Assembly (NCBI GenBank): GCA_028713975.1
Contig: JAQTNE010000013.1
Coordinates: 1-64,000 of the forward strand
Source: Sulfuricella sp.
GTDB taxonomy: Bacteria > Pseudomonadota > Gammaproteobacteria > Burkholderiales > Sulfuricellaceae
Length of the DNA: 64,000 nt
Direction: 5' to 3'
Of the stretch, positions 26,433 to 38,371 are shown piece after piece. Below the pieces are notes generated by a model that had not been told where the DNA came from, ran no database searches, and worked only from the letters and a program-made list of their open reading frames with translations. The first letter of the stretch is position 1, and every line of letters begins with the position of its first letter. Both the position numbers and the translations under genes were made by a program.

Positions 26433-27086
26433 ATGGGCTTTAAAAAATATCATTCTAACCTGCTTGCGCTACTTCTTCTAGGCACCGTATGCGCCGCTCA
26501 AGCCACCGAAGTCAACGTGATCGGGCTATTCAGCGGCAAGGCCATGGTCATGGTCAATGGCGGCAAGCCGCACATGCTGACCAGCGGCGAGACCTCACCC
26601 GAAGGCATCCGGCTGATCAGCGCCGACTCCGACGCGGCAGTGCTGGAAATCGACGGCAAGCGCCAGACCTTAAACATGGGAAAATCCGTCAGCATCAAAT
26701 CGCCGGGCGGAAGCGGCAACCCCACCACCGTGCTGACCGCCGATGCCAGCGGCCACTTCCTCACGGTCGCCAGCATCAACGGTGCCAGCACGCGGGTACT
26801 GGTGGACACTGGCGCGACCATGGTGTCGATGAGCAGCATGGAAGCAAAACGGTTAGGGATTTCTTACCTCAAAGGTGAGCGTGGCGCGGTTTCCACGGCC
26901 AACGGCGTGGCGCCCGCCTACCGCGTCACGCTCAACACGGTGAAGCTGGGCAACATCACGCTCAATCAGGTCGAGGGACTGGTGCAGGAAAGCAGCATGC
27001 CGTTCGTGCTGCTCGGCATGAGTTTCCTGAAAAGGCTGGAAATGAAGCGGGACGGAAGCAGCATGACGCTGGTGAAGAAATATTAA
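26433..27086 (+). CDS. exported retropepsin-like aspartic protease
   Basis: A 217-residue protein with a Sec signal peptide (residues 1-24, ending AAQA). The C-terminal half is a clan AA, retropepsin-like domain: [13 protein letters not shown] carries the catalytic DTGA, and [12 protein letters not shown] is the second conserved block. Similar single-domain proteases are common in betaproteobacteria, with unknown targets. Its stop overlaps the convergent folE2 stop by four bases. Confidence 0.85.
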   Translation: MGFKKYHSNLLALLLLGTVCAAQATEVNVIGLFSGKAMVMVNGGKPHMLTSGETSPEGIRLISADSDAAVLEIDGKRQTLNMGKSVSIKSPGGSGNPTTVLTADASGHFLTVASINGASTRVLVDTGATMVSMSSMEAKRLGISYLKGERGAVSTANGVAPAYRVTLNTVKLGNITLNQVEGLVQESSMPFVLLGMSFLKRLEMKRDGSSMTLVKKY

Positions 27087-27919
27087 GCCACCGCCTTGTC
27101 GCGCTCAATCAACGCATAAGCCGAATGGTTGTGAATCGACTCGAAATTCTCCGCTTCGACCACGTAGGCGTCGATGCGCTTGTCGGCGTTGAGCGCGGCA
27201 GCCACGTCGCGCACCATGTCCTCGACGAACTTGGGGTTGTCGTAGGCGCGTTCGGTGACAAACTTCTCATCCGGTCGCTTGAGCAGGCCGTACAGTTCGC
27301 ACGAGGCCTGATCCTCCACCATCCGCACGATCTCCTCGATCCACACCATTTCGTTGGTGCGCACAGCGACGGTGACATGCGAACGCTGGTTGTGGGCACC
27401 ATAGTCGGAAATTTTCTTCGAGCACGGGCACAGGCTGGTAACCGGGATGATGATCTTAATGGTGAGCTGGTATTTGCCCTTGACGATCTCGCCGATAAAA
27501 GTGACGTCGTAGTCGAGCAGGCTCTGCACACCGGACACCGGCGCCGTCTTGTTGATGAAATAGGGGAAATTCATCTCGACGTGACCGGATTCGGCTTCCA
27601 GCCGCTGCACCATCTCGCGTAGCATGGATTCAAACGATTCCACCGAAATTTCGCGCTCGTAGCTGTTCAAAATTTCGACGAAACGCGACATGTGCGTGCC
27701 CTTGAAATTGTGCGGCAGGTACACGTTCATATTGAACAGCGCGATGGTATGCTGCACGCCCTCGCTCTTGTCGGCCACCTTGACCGGGTGACGGATGGAC
27801 TTGATGCCCACCTTGTCGATGGCGATCTGGCGCGAATCGGCATAATTCTGCACATCGGCGATGGTATCCTTCTCGCAGGCCGGTGCGGCTACATCACAGG
27901 GAACGTTACAGTCACTCAT
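27083..27919 (-). CDS. folE2: GTP cyclohydrolase I, FolE2 type
   Basis: A 278-residue GTP cyclohydrolase IB that makes dihydroneopterin triphosphate for folate or queuosine synthesis. It is the zinc-independent replacement for FolE. The metal-binding cysteine motif [20 protein letters not shown] and the EDMVRD and [13 protein letters not shown] blocks are conserved. folE2 genes are often zinc-regulated, but no Zur site was identified here. Lies 53 bp after dxs on the same strand. tgt and queA of queuosine synthesis are also in the window. Confidence 0.93.
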   Translation of the reverse strand: MSDCNVPCDVAAPACEKDTIADVQNYADSRQIAIDKVGIKSIRHPVKVADKSEGVQHTIALFNMNVYLPHNFKGTHMSRFVEILNSYEREISVESFESMLREMVQRLEAESGHVEMNFPYFINKTAPVSGVQSLLDYDVTFIGEIVKGKYQLTIKIIIPVTSLCPCSKKISDYGAHNQRSHVTVAVRTNEMVWIEEIVRMVEDQASCELYGLLKRPDEKFVTERAYDNPKFVEDMVRDVAAALNADKRIDAYVVEAENFESIHNHSAYALIERDKAVA

Positions 27920-27958
27920 TTTGAATCCTTGAATTGATTTAGACCAAGTATAACACTA

Positions 27959-27977
27959 AGTAGTTTAGTAAACTACT
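27959..27977. promoter_or_regulatory. perfect palindrome between dxs and folE2
   Basis: AGTAGTTTAGTAAACTACT has perfect arms around one central base. It covers the dxs stop codon and lies just upstream of a TATACT hexamer (27944-27949 on the minus strand) that could be the folE2 -10 box. It may be an operator for folE2 or an RNA hairpin. Confidence 0.4.
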
Positions 27978-29835
27978 CGGTTAATCTGACCTGGCTATTC
28001 AGTTTAGCGGTTACAGCGCGCACGATGCCGTCCTTATCCAGACCACAAGCAGCCAACAGCAAGGCATGGTCGCCATGTTCGACGAAGCGGTCGGGCAGGC
28101 CAAGTTGCAGCACCGGCACGTTCAGCCCGTGACGCTCCAGCACCTCGACCACGGCACTGCCCGCTCCGCCCATCACGGCATTTTCCTCAATCGTAACCAG
28201 CAGAGAGTGGGCGCCGGCCAACTGTGCCACCAGCTCCTCATCCAGTGGCTTGACGAAGCGCATATTGGCGACCGTGGCATCAAGCGCCTCCGCCGCTGCC
28301 AGCGCAGGTGTCAGCATGCTGCCGAAAGCCAGAATCGCGATTTCTTCGCCCTGGCGGCGCACCTCGCCGCGCCCCATCGGCAGCGCCTGCATTTCCTCCT
28401 GCATCGCGGCGCCGCTTCCACCGCCGCGCGGATAGCGCACTGCGGTCGGGCCATCATGCATGAATGCGGTGTAAAGCATCTGGCGGCACTCGTTTTCATC
28501 CGCCGGCGCCATCACCACCATGTTGGGGATGCAGCGCAAATAGCTCAGGTCGAAACTGCCGGCATGGGTCGGCCCGTCCGCTCCCACCAGGCCAGCGCGG
28601 TCGATGGCCAGCACCACCGGCAAATCTTGCAAGGCGATGTCATGGATCAGTTGGTCGTAGGCACGCTGGAGGAATGTCGAGTAAATCGCCACAACCGGTT
28701 TCAAACCTTCGCAGGCCAGGCCGGCAGCAAAAGTCAGCGCATGCTGTTCGGCAATGCCGACATCGAAATAGCGTTGCGGGAACTGCTCGGCAAAGCGCAC
28801 CATGCCGGAGCCCTCGCACATCGCCGGGGTGATTCCGATCAGGCGCGTATCCTTTGCCGCCATGTCGCACAGCCAGTCGCCGAACACCTTGGTATAGGTC
28901 AGCTTGCCGACGCCCTCATCGACACCGTTTTCCGGATTGAATTTAGCCACGCCGTGGTAAAGACAGGGATCGTCTTCGGCCAGCTTGAAACCCTTGCCTT
29001 TCTGCGTTGCCACATGCAGCAACTGCGGCCCCTTGAGGTGCTTCAGGTTGTTCATCGTGGTAATCAGCACATCGAGGTCGTGGCCGTCAATCGGGCCGAT
29101 GTAGTTGAAACCGAATTCCTCGAACAGGGTGCCGGGGATGACCATGCCCTTCATGTGTTCCTCGGCGCGCTTGGCCAGCTCCCAGATTGGCGGTGCCACA
29201 CCGCCCAGCACCTTCTCGCTGCCCTTGCGCATCGCCGCGTAAAACCGCCCCGACATGAGCTTGGCCAGGTAATTGTTAAGCGCGCCGACATTCTCCGAAA
29301 TCGCCATATCGTTGTCGTTGAGCACCACCAGCAGGTTGGCATCCATCGCACCGGCATTGTTCAGCGCCTCGAACGCCATGCCGCCGGTCATGGCGCCGTC
29401 GCCGATGATCGCCACCGCGCGCCGGTCGGAACCTTCCTGCTGCGCCGCCACCGCCATCCCCAAAGCCGCGCTGATGGAGGTGCTGGAATGGCCTGCGCCG
29501 AAGGCATCGTAATCGCTCTCGGCCCGCTTGGGAAAACCGGAAATGCCGCCGTAGGTGCGCAGATGCGCCATGGCTTCGCGTCGACCGGTAAGAATCTTGT
29601 GCGGATAGGTCTGGTGGCCGACATCCCAGACCAGCCTGTCGTCCGGCGTGTTGAACACGTAATGCAGGGCGATGGTGAGTTCCACCGCGCCCAGATTGGA
29701 CGCCAGGTGACCGCCGGTCTTGCTCACGCTTTCAACCAGAAAGGCGCGCAATTCCTCGGCGAGCAACGGCAACTGCCTGCGCTCGAGGGCGCGCAACTCG
29801 GCGGGGTCATTGATGGTTTCGAGTAGAGGAAACAT
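27973..29835 (-). CDS. dxs: 1-deoxy-D-xylulose-5-phosphate synthase
   Basis: A 620-residue thiamine-diphosphate enzyme, the first step of the MEP isoprenoid pathway, condensing pyruvate with glyceraldehyde 3-phosphate. [18 protein letters not shown] is the TPP motif; [18 protein letters not shown] near the N-terminus and [15 protein letters not shown] in the middle are Dxs signatures. The chosen ATG gives MFPLLETIN, the family start. A GTG nine bases upstream (29844) with GAAGGG five bases before it is an alternative. Upstream lies ispA, the next enzyme group in the same pathway. Confidence 0.96.
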   Translation of the reverse strand: MFPLLETINDPAELRALERRQLPLLAEELRAFLVESVSKTGGHLASNLGAVELTIALHYVFNTPDDRLVWDVGHQTYPHKILTGRREAMAHLRTYGGISGFPKRAESDYDAFGAGHSSTSISAALGMAVAAQQEGSDRRAVAIIGDGAMTGGMAFEALNNAGAMDANLLVVLNDNDMAISENVGALNNYLAKLMSGRFYAAMRKGSEKVLGGVAPPIWELAKRAEEHMKGMVIPGTLFEEFGFNYIGPIDGHDLDVLITTMNNLKHLKGPQLLHVATQKGKGFKLAEDDPCLYHGVAKFNPENGVDEGVGKLTYTKVFGDWLCDMAAKDTRLIGITPAMCEGSGMVRFAEQFPQRYFDVGIAEQHALTFAAGLACEGLKPVVAIYSTFLQRAYDQLIHDIALQDLPVVLAIDRAGLVGADGPTHAGSFDLSYLRCIPNMVVMAPADENECRQMLYTAFMHDGPTAVRYPRGGGSGAAMQEEMQALPMGRGEVRRQGEEIAILAFGSMLTPALAAAEALDATVANMRFVKPLDEELVAQLAGAHSLLVTIEENAVMGGAGSAVVEVLERHGLNVPVLQLGLPDRFVEHGDHALLLAACGLDKDGIVRAVTAKLNSQVRLTE

Positions 29836-29853
29836 ACTTGGCACAAAAACCCT

Positions 29854-29934
29854 TCAACCGCGGAGGACGCGGAGGACGCGGAGAAGAAAGCTTTCACGCC
29901 TTTCCTCTGCGTCCTCCGCGTCCTCCGCGGTAAA
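29854..29934. repeat. GAGGACGCGG-type inverted repeat, copy 6 (ispA/dxs)
   Basis: AACCGCGGAGGACGCGGAGG then ACGCGGAG on the left, CCTCTGCGTCCTCCGCGTCC then TCCGCGG on the right. It occupies almost all of the ispA-dxs gap and would be transcribed in the isoprenoid operon. Confidence 0.85.
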
Positions 29935-29949
29935 TAACTTAAATCCTAT

Positions 29950-30840
29950 TCAAAATTGCCGCTTGACGATAAAGTCTGCGATCTGGCGTAACCGTTCGGC
30001 GCGTTCGCCGAACTGCTCAAGCGAATGCATGGCATCCTGATGCAGTTCGGCGGCAAAGTCGCGCGCCTTGTTCGCCCCCAGAATAGTGACGTAGGTCGGC
30101 TTGTTGGCTTCGGCATCCTTGCCGGCGGTCTTGCCCAGCGTGGCGGTCGTCGATTCGGCGTCGAGAATGTCGTCCACCACCTGGAATGCCAGGCCGATGC
30201 ATTTGGCAAAATGCAGCAGCCGTTCCATCCCGGCACCGTCAAGCGCCTGCCCGCACAAGGCGCCAAGCTGAACCGAAGCTCGAATCAGCGCGCCGGTCTT
30301 GTGGATGTGCATGAATTCCAGCTCGGGCAGGGACAGCGACTTGCCGACGCTCTCGCCATCGATCGCCTGGCCGCCGACCATGCCGCGCGAACCGGAAGCT
30401 GCCGCCAGCAGCCCGATCATTTCAATCTGCACCGCGCTGTCGTCGGTCAACGGCTTCGCGGCCAGCGTCTGGAACGCCAGGGCTTGCAAGCCGTCACCCA
30501 CCAGCAGCGCGGTCGCCTCGTCGTATTCGACATGACAGGTCGGCTTGCCGCGGCGCAGGCTGTCATCATCCATGCACGGCAGGTCATCATGCGTCAGCGA
30601 ATAGGCGTGGATCAGCTCGACCGCGGCGGCGACGGCATCGACACGCTGCGGATCGGCATCGGTCAGTTCACCTGCGGCATAAGCCAGCAGCGGACGAACG
30701 CGCTTGCCACCGCCCAGGGCAACATAACGCATCGCCTGATGCAAACGCTGCGGCGCAACTGCGGGCTGCGGCAGCACTTGGGAAAGCACGCCTTCGATGC
30801 GCTGCTGTAGCGTAGCGGCCCAAGCCTGAAAATCAGTCAT
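29950..30840 (-). CDS. ispA: farnesyl diphosphate synthase (geranyltranstransferase)
   Basis: A 296-residue short-chain prenyl transferase that adds isopentenyl units to give farnesyl diphosphate. The first aspartate-rich motif is DDLPCMDDDSLRRGKPT, the second DDILDAE. GGKRRVRPL-like (GGKRVRPLLAY) and HAYSLTHDDL blocks are present. The ATG at 30840 overlaps the xseB stop by 8 bp and is preferred over the upstream GTG-type extension. The order xseB-ispA-dxs is the standard proteobacterial operon. Confidence 0.95.
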   Translation of the reverse strand: MTDFQAWAATLQQRIEGVLSQVLPQPAVAPQRLHQAMRYVALGGGKRVRPLLAYAAGELTDADPQRVDAVAAAVELIHAYSLTHDDLPCMDDDSLRRGKPTCHVEYDEATALLVGDGLQALAFQTLAAKPLTDDSAVQIEMIGLLAAASGSRGMVGGQAIDGESVGKSLSLPELEFMHIHKTGALIRASVQLGALCGQALDGAGMERLLHFAKCIGLAFQVVDDILDAESTTATLGKTAGKDAEANKPTYVTILGANKARDFAAELHQDAMHSLEQFGERAERLRQIADFIVKRQF

Positions 30841-31099
30841 CGTCTGCCCCGGTTTTACCTGCGACCGATTGGACACCGGTATCGACGGAGAAATTCAACA
30901 GATTTCCCGCTTCGAGAATCCGCACCTGCTGCTGGGCATCCTGCAAGGCTTGCTGACAGAACTGGAGCAGTTCGGCGCCGCGTTTGTAGGCCGACAGCAA
31001 CTGTTCCAGCGGCAATTGGCCTGCTTCCATGGAGGCGACGATGCTTTCCAGCTCGGCGAGCGCGCTTTCAAAGGTGGGGGATTTGGCCTGCTTACTCAT
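30833..31099 (-). CDS. xseB: exodeoxyribonuclease VII small subunit
   Basis: An 88-residue all-helical subunit of the single-strand exonuclease VII. FESALAELESIVASMEAGQL followed by PLEQLLSAYKRGAELLQFCQ is the family signature. The start MSKQAKSP at 31099 gives the normal length; an extended frame to 31153 is not needed. Overlap with ispA shows translational coupling. The large subunit xseA is not in this window. Confidence 0.92.
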   Translation of the reverse strand: MSKQAKSPTFESALAELESIVASMEAGQLPLEQLLSAYKRGAELLQFCQQALQDAQQQVRILEAGNLLNFSVDTGVQSVAGKTGADDD

Positions 31100-31249
31100 T
31101 CGGTCGATGCGCGAAAAAAGGATTAAAATACCGTTTGTAACGGCTCCGGTCAATCTCCACGTGGCTTTCAGCCACGTACCGCCACTTGTGACGCCGCCCG
31201 GAAAACCCGGAGTAAACTACCGCACCATGAATCGCCACGACACGCCGCC

Positions 31250-32116
31250 ATGCCCCGATTACCGCAACTGAAATCCCTGTGGATGGTGGTGGCCGGCTTT
31301 CTGTTCGGCTGCATGGGCGTGTTCGTCAAGCTTGGCGCAGAATATTTCTCCAGCGCCGAACTGGTATTCTACCGCTCCCTGTTCGGCCTGCTGGTCATCG
31401 CCCTGATCATCAGGAGCCAACGCCTGTCCGCCGCAACTCCCTACTGGAAAGCCCATCTGTGGCGCGGCCTGTCGGGTTTTGTCGCACTGATGCTGTTCTT
31501 TTACGCAATCGGCCAGTTACCGCTCGCCACCGCAGTCACGCTCAATTATACCGCACCGCTGTTTCTGGCTTTTCTCAGTACGATAATCCTGAAAGATCCG
31601 CCGCGCCTGCCGCTCCTGCTGGCAATCCTGATCGGCTTTGCCGGCGTGGTGGCATTGCTGCAACCGGCCTTGCACCATGACCAGTTGACCGCCGGCCTGA
31701 TGGGGCTCGTTTCCGGCTTTCTCGCCGCCATTGCCTACCTCAACGTCAAGCAACTGGGCCAGCTCGGCGAGCCGTCCTATCGCGTCGTGTTCTATTTCAC
31801 CCTGACCTGCACCATCGGCGGCGGCATCTGGATGGCTGCCCACACCTTCCACGCCATCACCCCGGCCAATCTTCTGCTCCTGCTCGGCCTCGGCACCACC
31901 GCTACCCTGGCGCAACTCGCCATGACGCACGCTTATCGCGAGGGCAGCATGCTGGTGGTCGGCAGTCTGGCCTACAGCACGGTCGTTTTCGCCAGCCTGT
32001 GGGGCATTCTGCTGTGGCATGAAGTGCTGTCCCTGACCAGTTGGCTGGGAATCGCCCTGATCATCCTGAGCGGAATTATCGCCTCCCGCGTAACGCAGCG
32101 CCTTCCCGCCATATAG
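31250..32116 (+). CDS. EamA-type DMT superfamily transporter
   Basis: A 288-residue inner-membrane protein with about ten hydrophobic helices arranged as two EamA repeats. FLFGCMGVFVKLGAEYFSSA is the start of repeat one and SGFLAAIAYLNVKQLG of repeat two. DMT transporters export amino acids, metabolites or nucleotide-like compounds; the substrate cannot be inferred. Alone on its strand between xseB and the diguanylate cyclase gene. Confidence 0.85.
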   Translation: MPRLPQLKSLWMVVAGFLFGCMGVFVKLGAEYFSSAELVFYRSLFGLLVIALIIRSQRLSAATPYWKAHLWRGLSGFVALMLFFYAIGQLPLATAVTLNYTAPLFLAFLSTIILKDPPRLPLLLAILIGFAGVVALLQPALHHDQLTAGLMGLVSGFLAAIAYLNVKQLGQLGEPSYRVVFYFTLTCTIGGGIWMAAHTFHAITPANLLLLLGLGTTATLAQLAMTHAYREGSMLVVGSLAYSTVVFASLWGILLWHEVLSLTSWLGIALIILSGIIASRVTQRLPAI

Positions 32117-32382
32117 CCAGCCTGAATATCGCGATAAATTCTGCCTCGCCGCCACATCTGACAGGGGCCTTTATCATTTAATTGGCATAACATTGAATAA
32201 AGTGTGAGAATGCATCAGTTAAGAGGTATATTCTGCCTGAATCAGCGCACATAATGCTGGTAAAACCGGTTCGAGGCGATGGCAAATCCGCAGGCAGAAG
32301 CAAGGCAACTCAACAGAAGAAGACTGCGCATAACGGCATGAAAAAAACAACCGGAATGATGGGCGCTGCCAGGGGATACCTG

Positions 32383-33552
32383 ATGAATGCCGTGGGCCGC
32401 ATCCTCGACGACATGTCCACGAACGAACTGCGTTGCCTTTTCATGCCCGGCAAACACCCACCCATGCTGACCACCCGGCGCATGAGCCTGATTTCCTCCC
32501 GGGTGCGCATGGTAGCCGCCTTGTTCGCCATCCTGACGCCGCTCTGGACCGTCATCGACCTGCTGGTATTCTCCTGGCCGATCTGGCCGCAACTTGCCAT
32601 GATGCGGGTCACGGCGAGCGTGGCATTCGCAATACTCGCGCTCTCCGGCGGAGATAAAACCAAGGCCTCGAACGCTTACCGGGAACTGGGCGTGCTGTTC
32701 GCCATCCCCATCATCTTCTTCGTCACCTCCCACTCCGTGCTCGCCCATTACCAGATGCAAGGGGCGGCGGACGCCATTGCCACCGGCTATGCCTTCCTGC
32801 CTTTTGTCATGGTGGCCGGCCTGAGCGTATTCCCGCTCACCGCCCTGGAAGGGTTCATTTATTCACTTCCCATTCTGGCGGTCGAAATCGGCGTGGCGGT
32901 GATCGGTGCCGACGGGCTCGACTGGAGTTCCCACCTTGGCGCGGTCTGGCTGCTGCTGCTGATCGCCGCTGTCTCCACCATGGCGGGCATGAGCCAACTG
33001 GGCTTCATGATGGCCCTGGTGCGCCAGGCCTCGCGCGACGCCCTCACCGGCAGCTTCACCCGGGCCAGTGGCGAGGAATTGCTGGATATCCAGTTCAACA
33101 TCGCCCTGCGCAATGACACCCCTCTCGCCCTCGTCTTCGTGGATCTGGACAATTTCAAGGCGGTGAATGACGTTCACGGCCACGAAGCGGGCGATGGGGT
33201 GCTGGCCAATGCCGCGCAATCCATGCGTAACGCGCTGCGCGGCAGCGATATCCTGGCCCGCTGGGGCGGAGAAGAATTCATCCTGATCCTGCCCCACACC
33301 AAACGGCACGAAGCCATTGTCGTCGTCGAACGAATGCGCGCCGGCGGCTTGGGGCTGCGCCCGGACGGCAAACCGGTAACCGCCAGCTTCGGCATCGCCG
33401 AAAGCCTTGCCGACCAGACCACAAACTGGCCCGATCTGGTGGAAATCGCCGACAAACGCATGTACGCCGCCAAACAATCCGGCAAAGACCGTTTGGTGGC
33501 TGGCGCGCCCGAAGTCCTCACCGCGGACATTGCCCCGCAGCAAACCGACTAA
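32383..33552 (+). CDS. membrane diguanylate cyclase (GGDEF)
   Basis: A 389-residue protein with about six membrane helices (residues roughly 40-210) followed by a GGDEF domain that makes cyclic-di-GMP. The active site reads RWGGEEFIL, and an RxxD inhibitory site (RGSD) sits exactly five residues before it, so product feedback is expected. The ATG at 32383 is chosen because AGGGG lies seven bases upstream; in-frame ATGs at 32254 and 32338 lack such a site. The N-terminal sensory part has a known-looking PGKHPPML-RR-SRVR entry but no named ligand domain. Confidence 0.88.
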   Translation: MNAVGRILDDMSTNELRCLFMPGKHPPMLTTRRMSLISSRVRMVAALFAILTPLWTVIDLLVFSWPIWPQLAMMRVTASVAFAILALSGGDKTKASNAYRELGVLFAIPIIFFVTSHSVLAHYQMQGAADAIATGYAFLPFVMVAGLSVFPLTALEGFIYSLPILAVEIGVAVIGADGLDWSSHLGAVWLLLLIAAVSTMAGMSQLGFMMALVRQASRDALTGSFTRASGEELLDIQFNIALRNDTPLALVFVDLDNFKAVNDVHGHEAGDGVLANAAQSMRNALRGSDILARWGGEEFILILPHTKRHEAIVVVERMRAGGLGLRPDGKPVTASFGIAESLADQTTNWPDLVEIADKRMYAAKQSGKDRLVAGAPEVLTADIAPQQTD

Positions 33553-33660
33553 GAGCCTCACCGTAGTCATTCAAACTGCAATTTGAGAAACCCTGATATT
33601 GCCCACCCTGAATTGACCATATATTTGAGTTTTTGAGCCTGCTCGTCACCACAATAAACG

Positions 33661-35778
33661 ATGCCTCCTTTCTCCCGCCTCATTCCGTTTGCCGCAGCAC
33701 TCATCACGATTGCGACCGTACTCGCCGGGGTATTCACGGTCAATCACCTGAACCAGGAGCGCCTGGCGCAACGGAGCCGCTCGCAAACGCTGGATCAATT
33801 GAGCATCGTCAGGGGCAGGATAGAAAGCGCCCTTAACGCCCGGATATTTCTTGGCCGCGGCCTGGTTGCCTATGCGTCCACCCACCCTAATATTGCCGTC
33901 CCCGAATTCCAGCTTTTTGTCGCCGCCCTGATCAGACAACAATCCGGCATACGCAGCATCCAGCTTGCCAAAGGCAGCACCGTCAGCCATATCTACCCTC
34001 TAAAGGGAAATGAGGCTGCATTGGGGCTCAAACTGCTGGACATCCCGGAACAGCGCGATGCGGTGCAACAGGCTATTGCATCCAGAAATACCATTGTCGC
34101 CGGCCCGGTTGACCTGGTTCAAGGTGGCAGGGCCTTCATTAGCCGCACTCCGATTTTTCTCTCGCCTCCTGGTGGCGAACCGGGCAGCGGCGCTTACTGG
34201 GGGCTGGCAACCATCATCATCGACATGGCTCCGCTGTTCGAGGAAGCCGGCCTGAGCCAGGATTTCTTTACCCACCGCTACGCCCTGCGCGGGAAAGACG
34301 GCAAGGGTGCCGGCGGAGAGGCTTTCTGGGGCGACCCTGAACTCTTCAGGGAGGATTCCGTGCGCCTGGATATAACCCTGCCCAACGGCTCCTGGCAAAT
34401 CGCCGCCATGCCCGTAAAAAAATCAGCGGCAGATGACTCCGCGTGGCTGTGGCAAAGCGGAATTTTGCTGGCACTGGTGGCGGGAATGCTGGCCTGGTTT
34501 CTGGCGCGCAATCCCGCCAGATTGCACCGGCTGGTGCAACAGACCACCCGCGAACTGCGGGAAGCCCATGCCGATCTGGAAATCAGGGTTGCCGAGCGCA
34601 CCACCGAGCTGCGCTTGTCCAACGACAAGCTCAAATCCGAGATCACCGAGCGGAGACGCGCCAAAGACAGCCTGCATAACCAGTTGCTGTTCACCCAGGC
34701 ACTGTTTGAAGCCATTCCCAGCCCGGTATTTTTCAAGAATAAAAAAGGAGAGTATCTGGGCTGCAACCAGGAGTTTGAAACGGCATTTGGCCTGTCCCGG
34801 CAGGAAATCAAGGGTAAAACGGTTTATGACATTATGCCGAAGGATCTTGCGGATATTTATTATGCAATGGACGAAGCGTTGTTCCGGGAGCCGGGCCGGC
34901 AGGTTTATGAAAGCCAGGTGGGGCTTGCCGACGGCACGCGGCGCAACGTCATCTTCAACAAGGCCACGTTCACGGATGCAAACGGCGAGTTGAGCGGCCT
35001 GGTCGGAGTCATACTCGACATCACCGAGCGCAAGCAGATGGAAGAGGCACTGCGCCGCGCCCACAATGAACTTGAAGAGCGCGTGCGGGAGCGCACTACC
35101 GAGCTGGCCAGAATCAACCATGAGCTCATTGCTGAAATCACTGAACGCAAGCGCCTGGAGCAGCAGATCATCGAAATCAGCGAAGCGGAGCAGAAGCGCA
35201 TCGGACAGGAGTTGCACGACGGTCTCGGCCAGCACCTTACCGGCGTGGCATTTTTGAGCAAGGCACTGGAACAGAAACTGGCCGCCAGGGCTTTGCCGGA
35301 AACCACGGATGCAACCGAGATCGTGCGCTTCCTGAACCAGGCGGTATCCCAGACCCGCACCCTGGCGCGCGGGCTTTTCCCGGTGGAACTGGAAAACAAT
35401 GGCCTGATGTCGGCGCTGGAACACCTGGCCGCCGGTATCGAGAAAGTATTCGGCATTGCCTGTATTTTCCGCTGTAAAAAGCCCGTACTGGTGCATGACC
35501 GGATCACCGCGATCAACCTGTACCGGATCGCCCAGGAAGCCCTCGCCAACGCTGCCAGGCACGGCAAGGCGAGCAATATACTGCTCGAATTGACTACCGA
35601 TGGCGACAGGATCCATCTCGCGATTACCGACGATGGAACCGGGCTAGACCCCCACGGCGAACATCAGGGAATGGGACTGCATATCATGCGCTATCGGGCA
35701 AACATGCTCGGCGCCTCGCTCAACATCCAGAGCACTGTCGGCGGCGGCACCGAAGTGCGCGTATCCCTGAACCAATAA
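33661..35778 (+). CDS. CHASE-PAS sensor histidine kinase, NarL-partner type
   Basis: A 705-residue kinase. One membrane helix at residues 8-26 and one near 260-280 enclose a periplasmic CHASE domain. A charged coiled coil (residues 290-340) leads to a PAS domain (about 345-460), a second coiled coil, and a HisKA_3 dimerisation domain with phospho-acceptor H519 in QELHDGLGQHLTG. The HATPase domain (EALANAARHGKAS; DDGTGLDPHGEHQGMGL) ends the protein. It is 16 bp upstream of a LuxR-type regulator, its likely partner. The ligand is unknown. Confidence 0.9.
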   Translation: MPPFSRLIPFAAALITIATVLAGVFTVNHLNQERLAQRSRSQTLDQLSIVRGRIESALNARIFLGRGLVAYASTHPNIAVPEFQLFVAALIRQQSGIRSIQLAKGSTVSHIYPLKGNEAALGLKLLDIPEQRDAVQQAIASRNTIVAGPVDLVQGGRAFISRTPIFLSPPGGEPGSGAYWGLATIIIDMAPLFEEAGLSQDFFTHRYALRGKDGKGAGGEAFWGDPELFREDSVRLDITLPNGSWQIAAMPVKKSAADDSAWLWQSGILLALVAGMLAWFLARNPARLHRLVQQTTRELREAHADLEIRVAERTTELRLSNDKLKSEITERRRAKDSLHNQLLFTQALFEAIPSPVFFKNKKGEYLGCNQEFETAFGLSRQEIKGKTVYDIMPKDLADIYYAMDEALFREPGRQVYESQVGLADGTRRNVIFNKATFTDANGELSGLVGVILDITERKQMEEALRRAHNELEERVRERTTELARINHELIAEITERKRLEQQIIEISEAEQKRIGQELHDGLGQHLTGVAFLSKALEQKLAARALPETTDATEIVRFLNQAVSQTRTLARGLFPVELENNGLMSALEHLAAGIEKVFGIACIFRCKKPVLVHDRITAINLYRIAQEALANAARHGKASNILLELTTDGDRIHLAITDDGTGLDPHGEHQGMGLHIMRYRANMLGASLNIQSTVGGGTEVRVSLNQ

Positions 35779-35794
35779 CCCCTTAACGAGAAGA

Positions 35795-36523
35795 ATGCCC
35801 ATGCGACCCGAAAACCCGCCTGGCGAACCCTCCATGCTGAAAAATACCGGCAAATCCAGAGTTCTGATCGTTGACGACCATCCGCTCGTGCGGCGTGGCA
35901 TGGCCCAGTTAATCAACCAGGAAGCGGATCTGCACATCTGCTGCGAGGCGGGAAACGCGGAAGAAGCCATGGCAGCCATCCGCAACTGCACCCATGACCT
36001 GGCCATTGTGGATATTTCCATGGAGGGCATTTCCGGCATCGAACTCGTCAAGGCTTTCAAGGCAAGAAATGGAAATTTACCGGTGCTGGTCATGTCCATG
36101 CACGATGAGTCGCTCTATGCCGAACGCGCATTACGGGCCGGCGCCAAGGGCTACGTCATGAAACAGGAAGCACCCGAAACGATCCTCGCGGCAATCCGGC
36201 AGATACTGCGGGGGAATATCCATGTCAGCGACAAAATCCGCGCCAGAATGCTGCGGCAGATAACCGATGGGCACACCCAGAATGATGCTTCTTCCTTGAA
36301 CAAACTGGGTGACCGGGAACTGGAAATATTGCAATTTATCGGCCAGGGTTTCACGACCATTGAAATCGCCGAAAAAATAAACCGCAGCATCAAGACCATC
36401 GAAGCCCATCGGGCCAACCTCAAGAAAAAGCTTGGCCTGAAAGATGGCGCGAAGCTGGTCCACTTCGCGGTTCAATGGGTTGCAAGGTCGGGAATAGCCA
36501 ACCCGGATGGCCCTGGAGAATAA
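35795..36523 (+). CDS. NarL/FixJ-family response regulator
   Basis: A 242-residue regulator. The receiver domain begins VLIVDDHPLVRRGM and has the phospho-acceptor aspartate in LAIVDISMEGISG. The C-terminal LuxR helix-turn-helix reads LGDRELEILQFIGQGFTTIE and then IAEKINRSIKTIEAHR. Cotranscribed with the CHASE kinase upstream. An internal ATG at 35834 is possible; GAGAAG precedes the chosen start. Target genes are not visible. Confidence 0.92.
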   Translation: MPMRPENPPGEPSMLKNTGKSRVLIVDDHPLVRRGMAQLINQEADLHICCEAGNAEEAMAAIRNCTHDLAIVDISMEGISGIELVKAFKARNGNLPVLVMSMHDESLYAERALRAGAKGYVMKQEAPETILAAIRQILRGNIHVSDKIRARMLRQITDGHTQNDASSLNKLGDRELEILQFIGQGFTTIEIAEKINRSIKTIEAHRANLKKKLGLKDGAKLVHFAVQWVARSGIANPDGPGE

Positions 36524-36589
36524 CAAAAAACGAATTTCCTCCATGGCTCCCGTGCCCTCCGCACCACTGTGGTGAACCGCTTTTTATAG

Positions 36590-38002
<1,413 letters not shown>

Positions 38003-38029
38003 TTAATCAATCGGCTTCAAGCTGACCGG

Positions 38030-38362
38030 CTACTGGCGGCGGTCTGGTGCATCACTCTCGATGGCACGGTAGAACGCCTCCATTTTCTGCGCCGCCAGAT
38101 GCTTGCGATAAGCCCGCCACGCGCCACGCAACAGCCAGGCAGTGTAGATGAAGGCCGCGACGAAGGCGAAGGACAAACCCCAGGCCAAACCGGTTCCGAG
38201 AGAAAGCCTCAGCATCTCGCCGCGCGGGGCATTGAACACGAACAACCCGAGCAACGGCCCGCCAATCACTGATATTGCCGCGATCACGGCGAGGTGAATC
38301 ACGATATTACGGGTCGGCGGAAGAAAGCTTCTTACCGTGGCGTCGTCGAGATCAGGTTCCAT
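38030..38362 (-). CDS. small two-helix membrane protein, unknown
   Basis: A 110-residue protein with two hydrophobic segments (about residues 20-45 and 58-82) and a charged C-terminus (RAYRKHLAAQKMEAFYRAIE). I do not recognise the family. It follows dedA by 9 bp on the same strand and is probably cotranscribed with it. Confidence 0.65.
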   Translation of the reverse strand: MEPDLDDATVRSFLPPTRNIVIHLAVIAAISVIGGPLLGLFVFNAPRGEMLRLSLGTGLAWGLSFAFVAAFIYTAWLLRGAWRAYRKHLAAQKMEAFYRAIESDAPDRRQ

Positions 38363-38371
38363 TCCTGCACT

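Noticed and set aside
28066..29826. 586-codon plus-strand open frame opposite dxs
   Set aside because: The dxs reading has full catalytic motifs; the plus frame has none and is Arg/His-rich.
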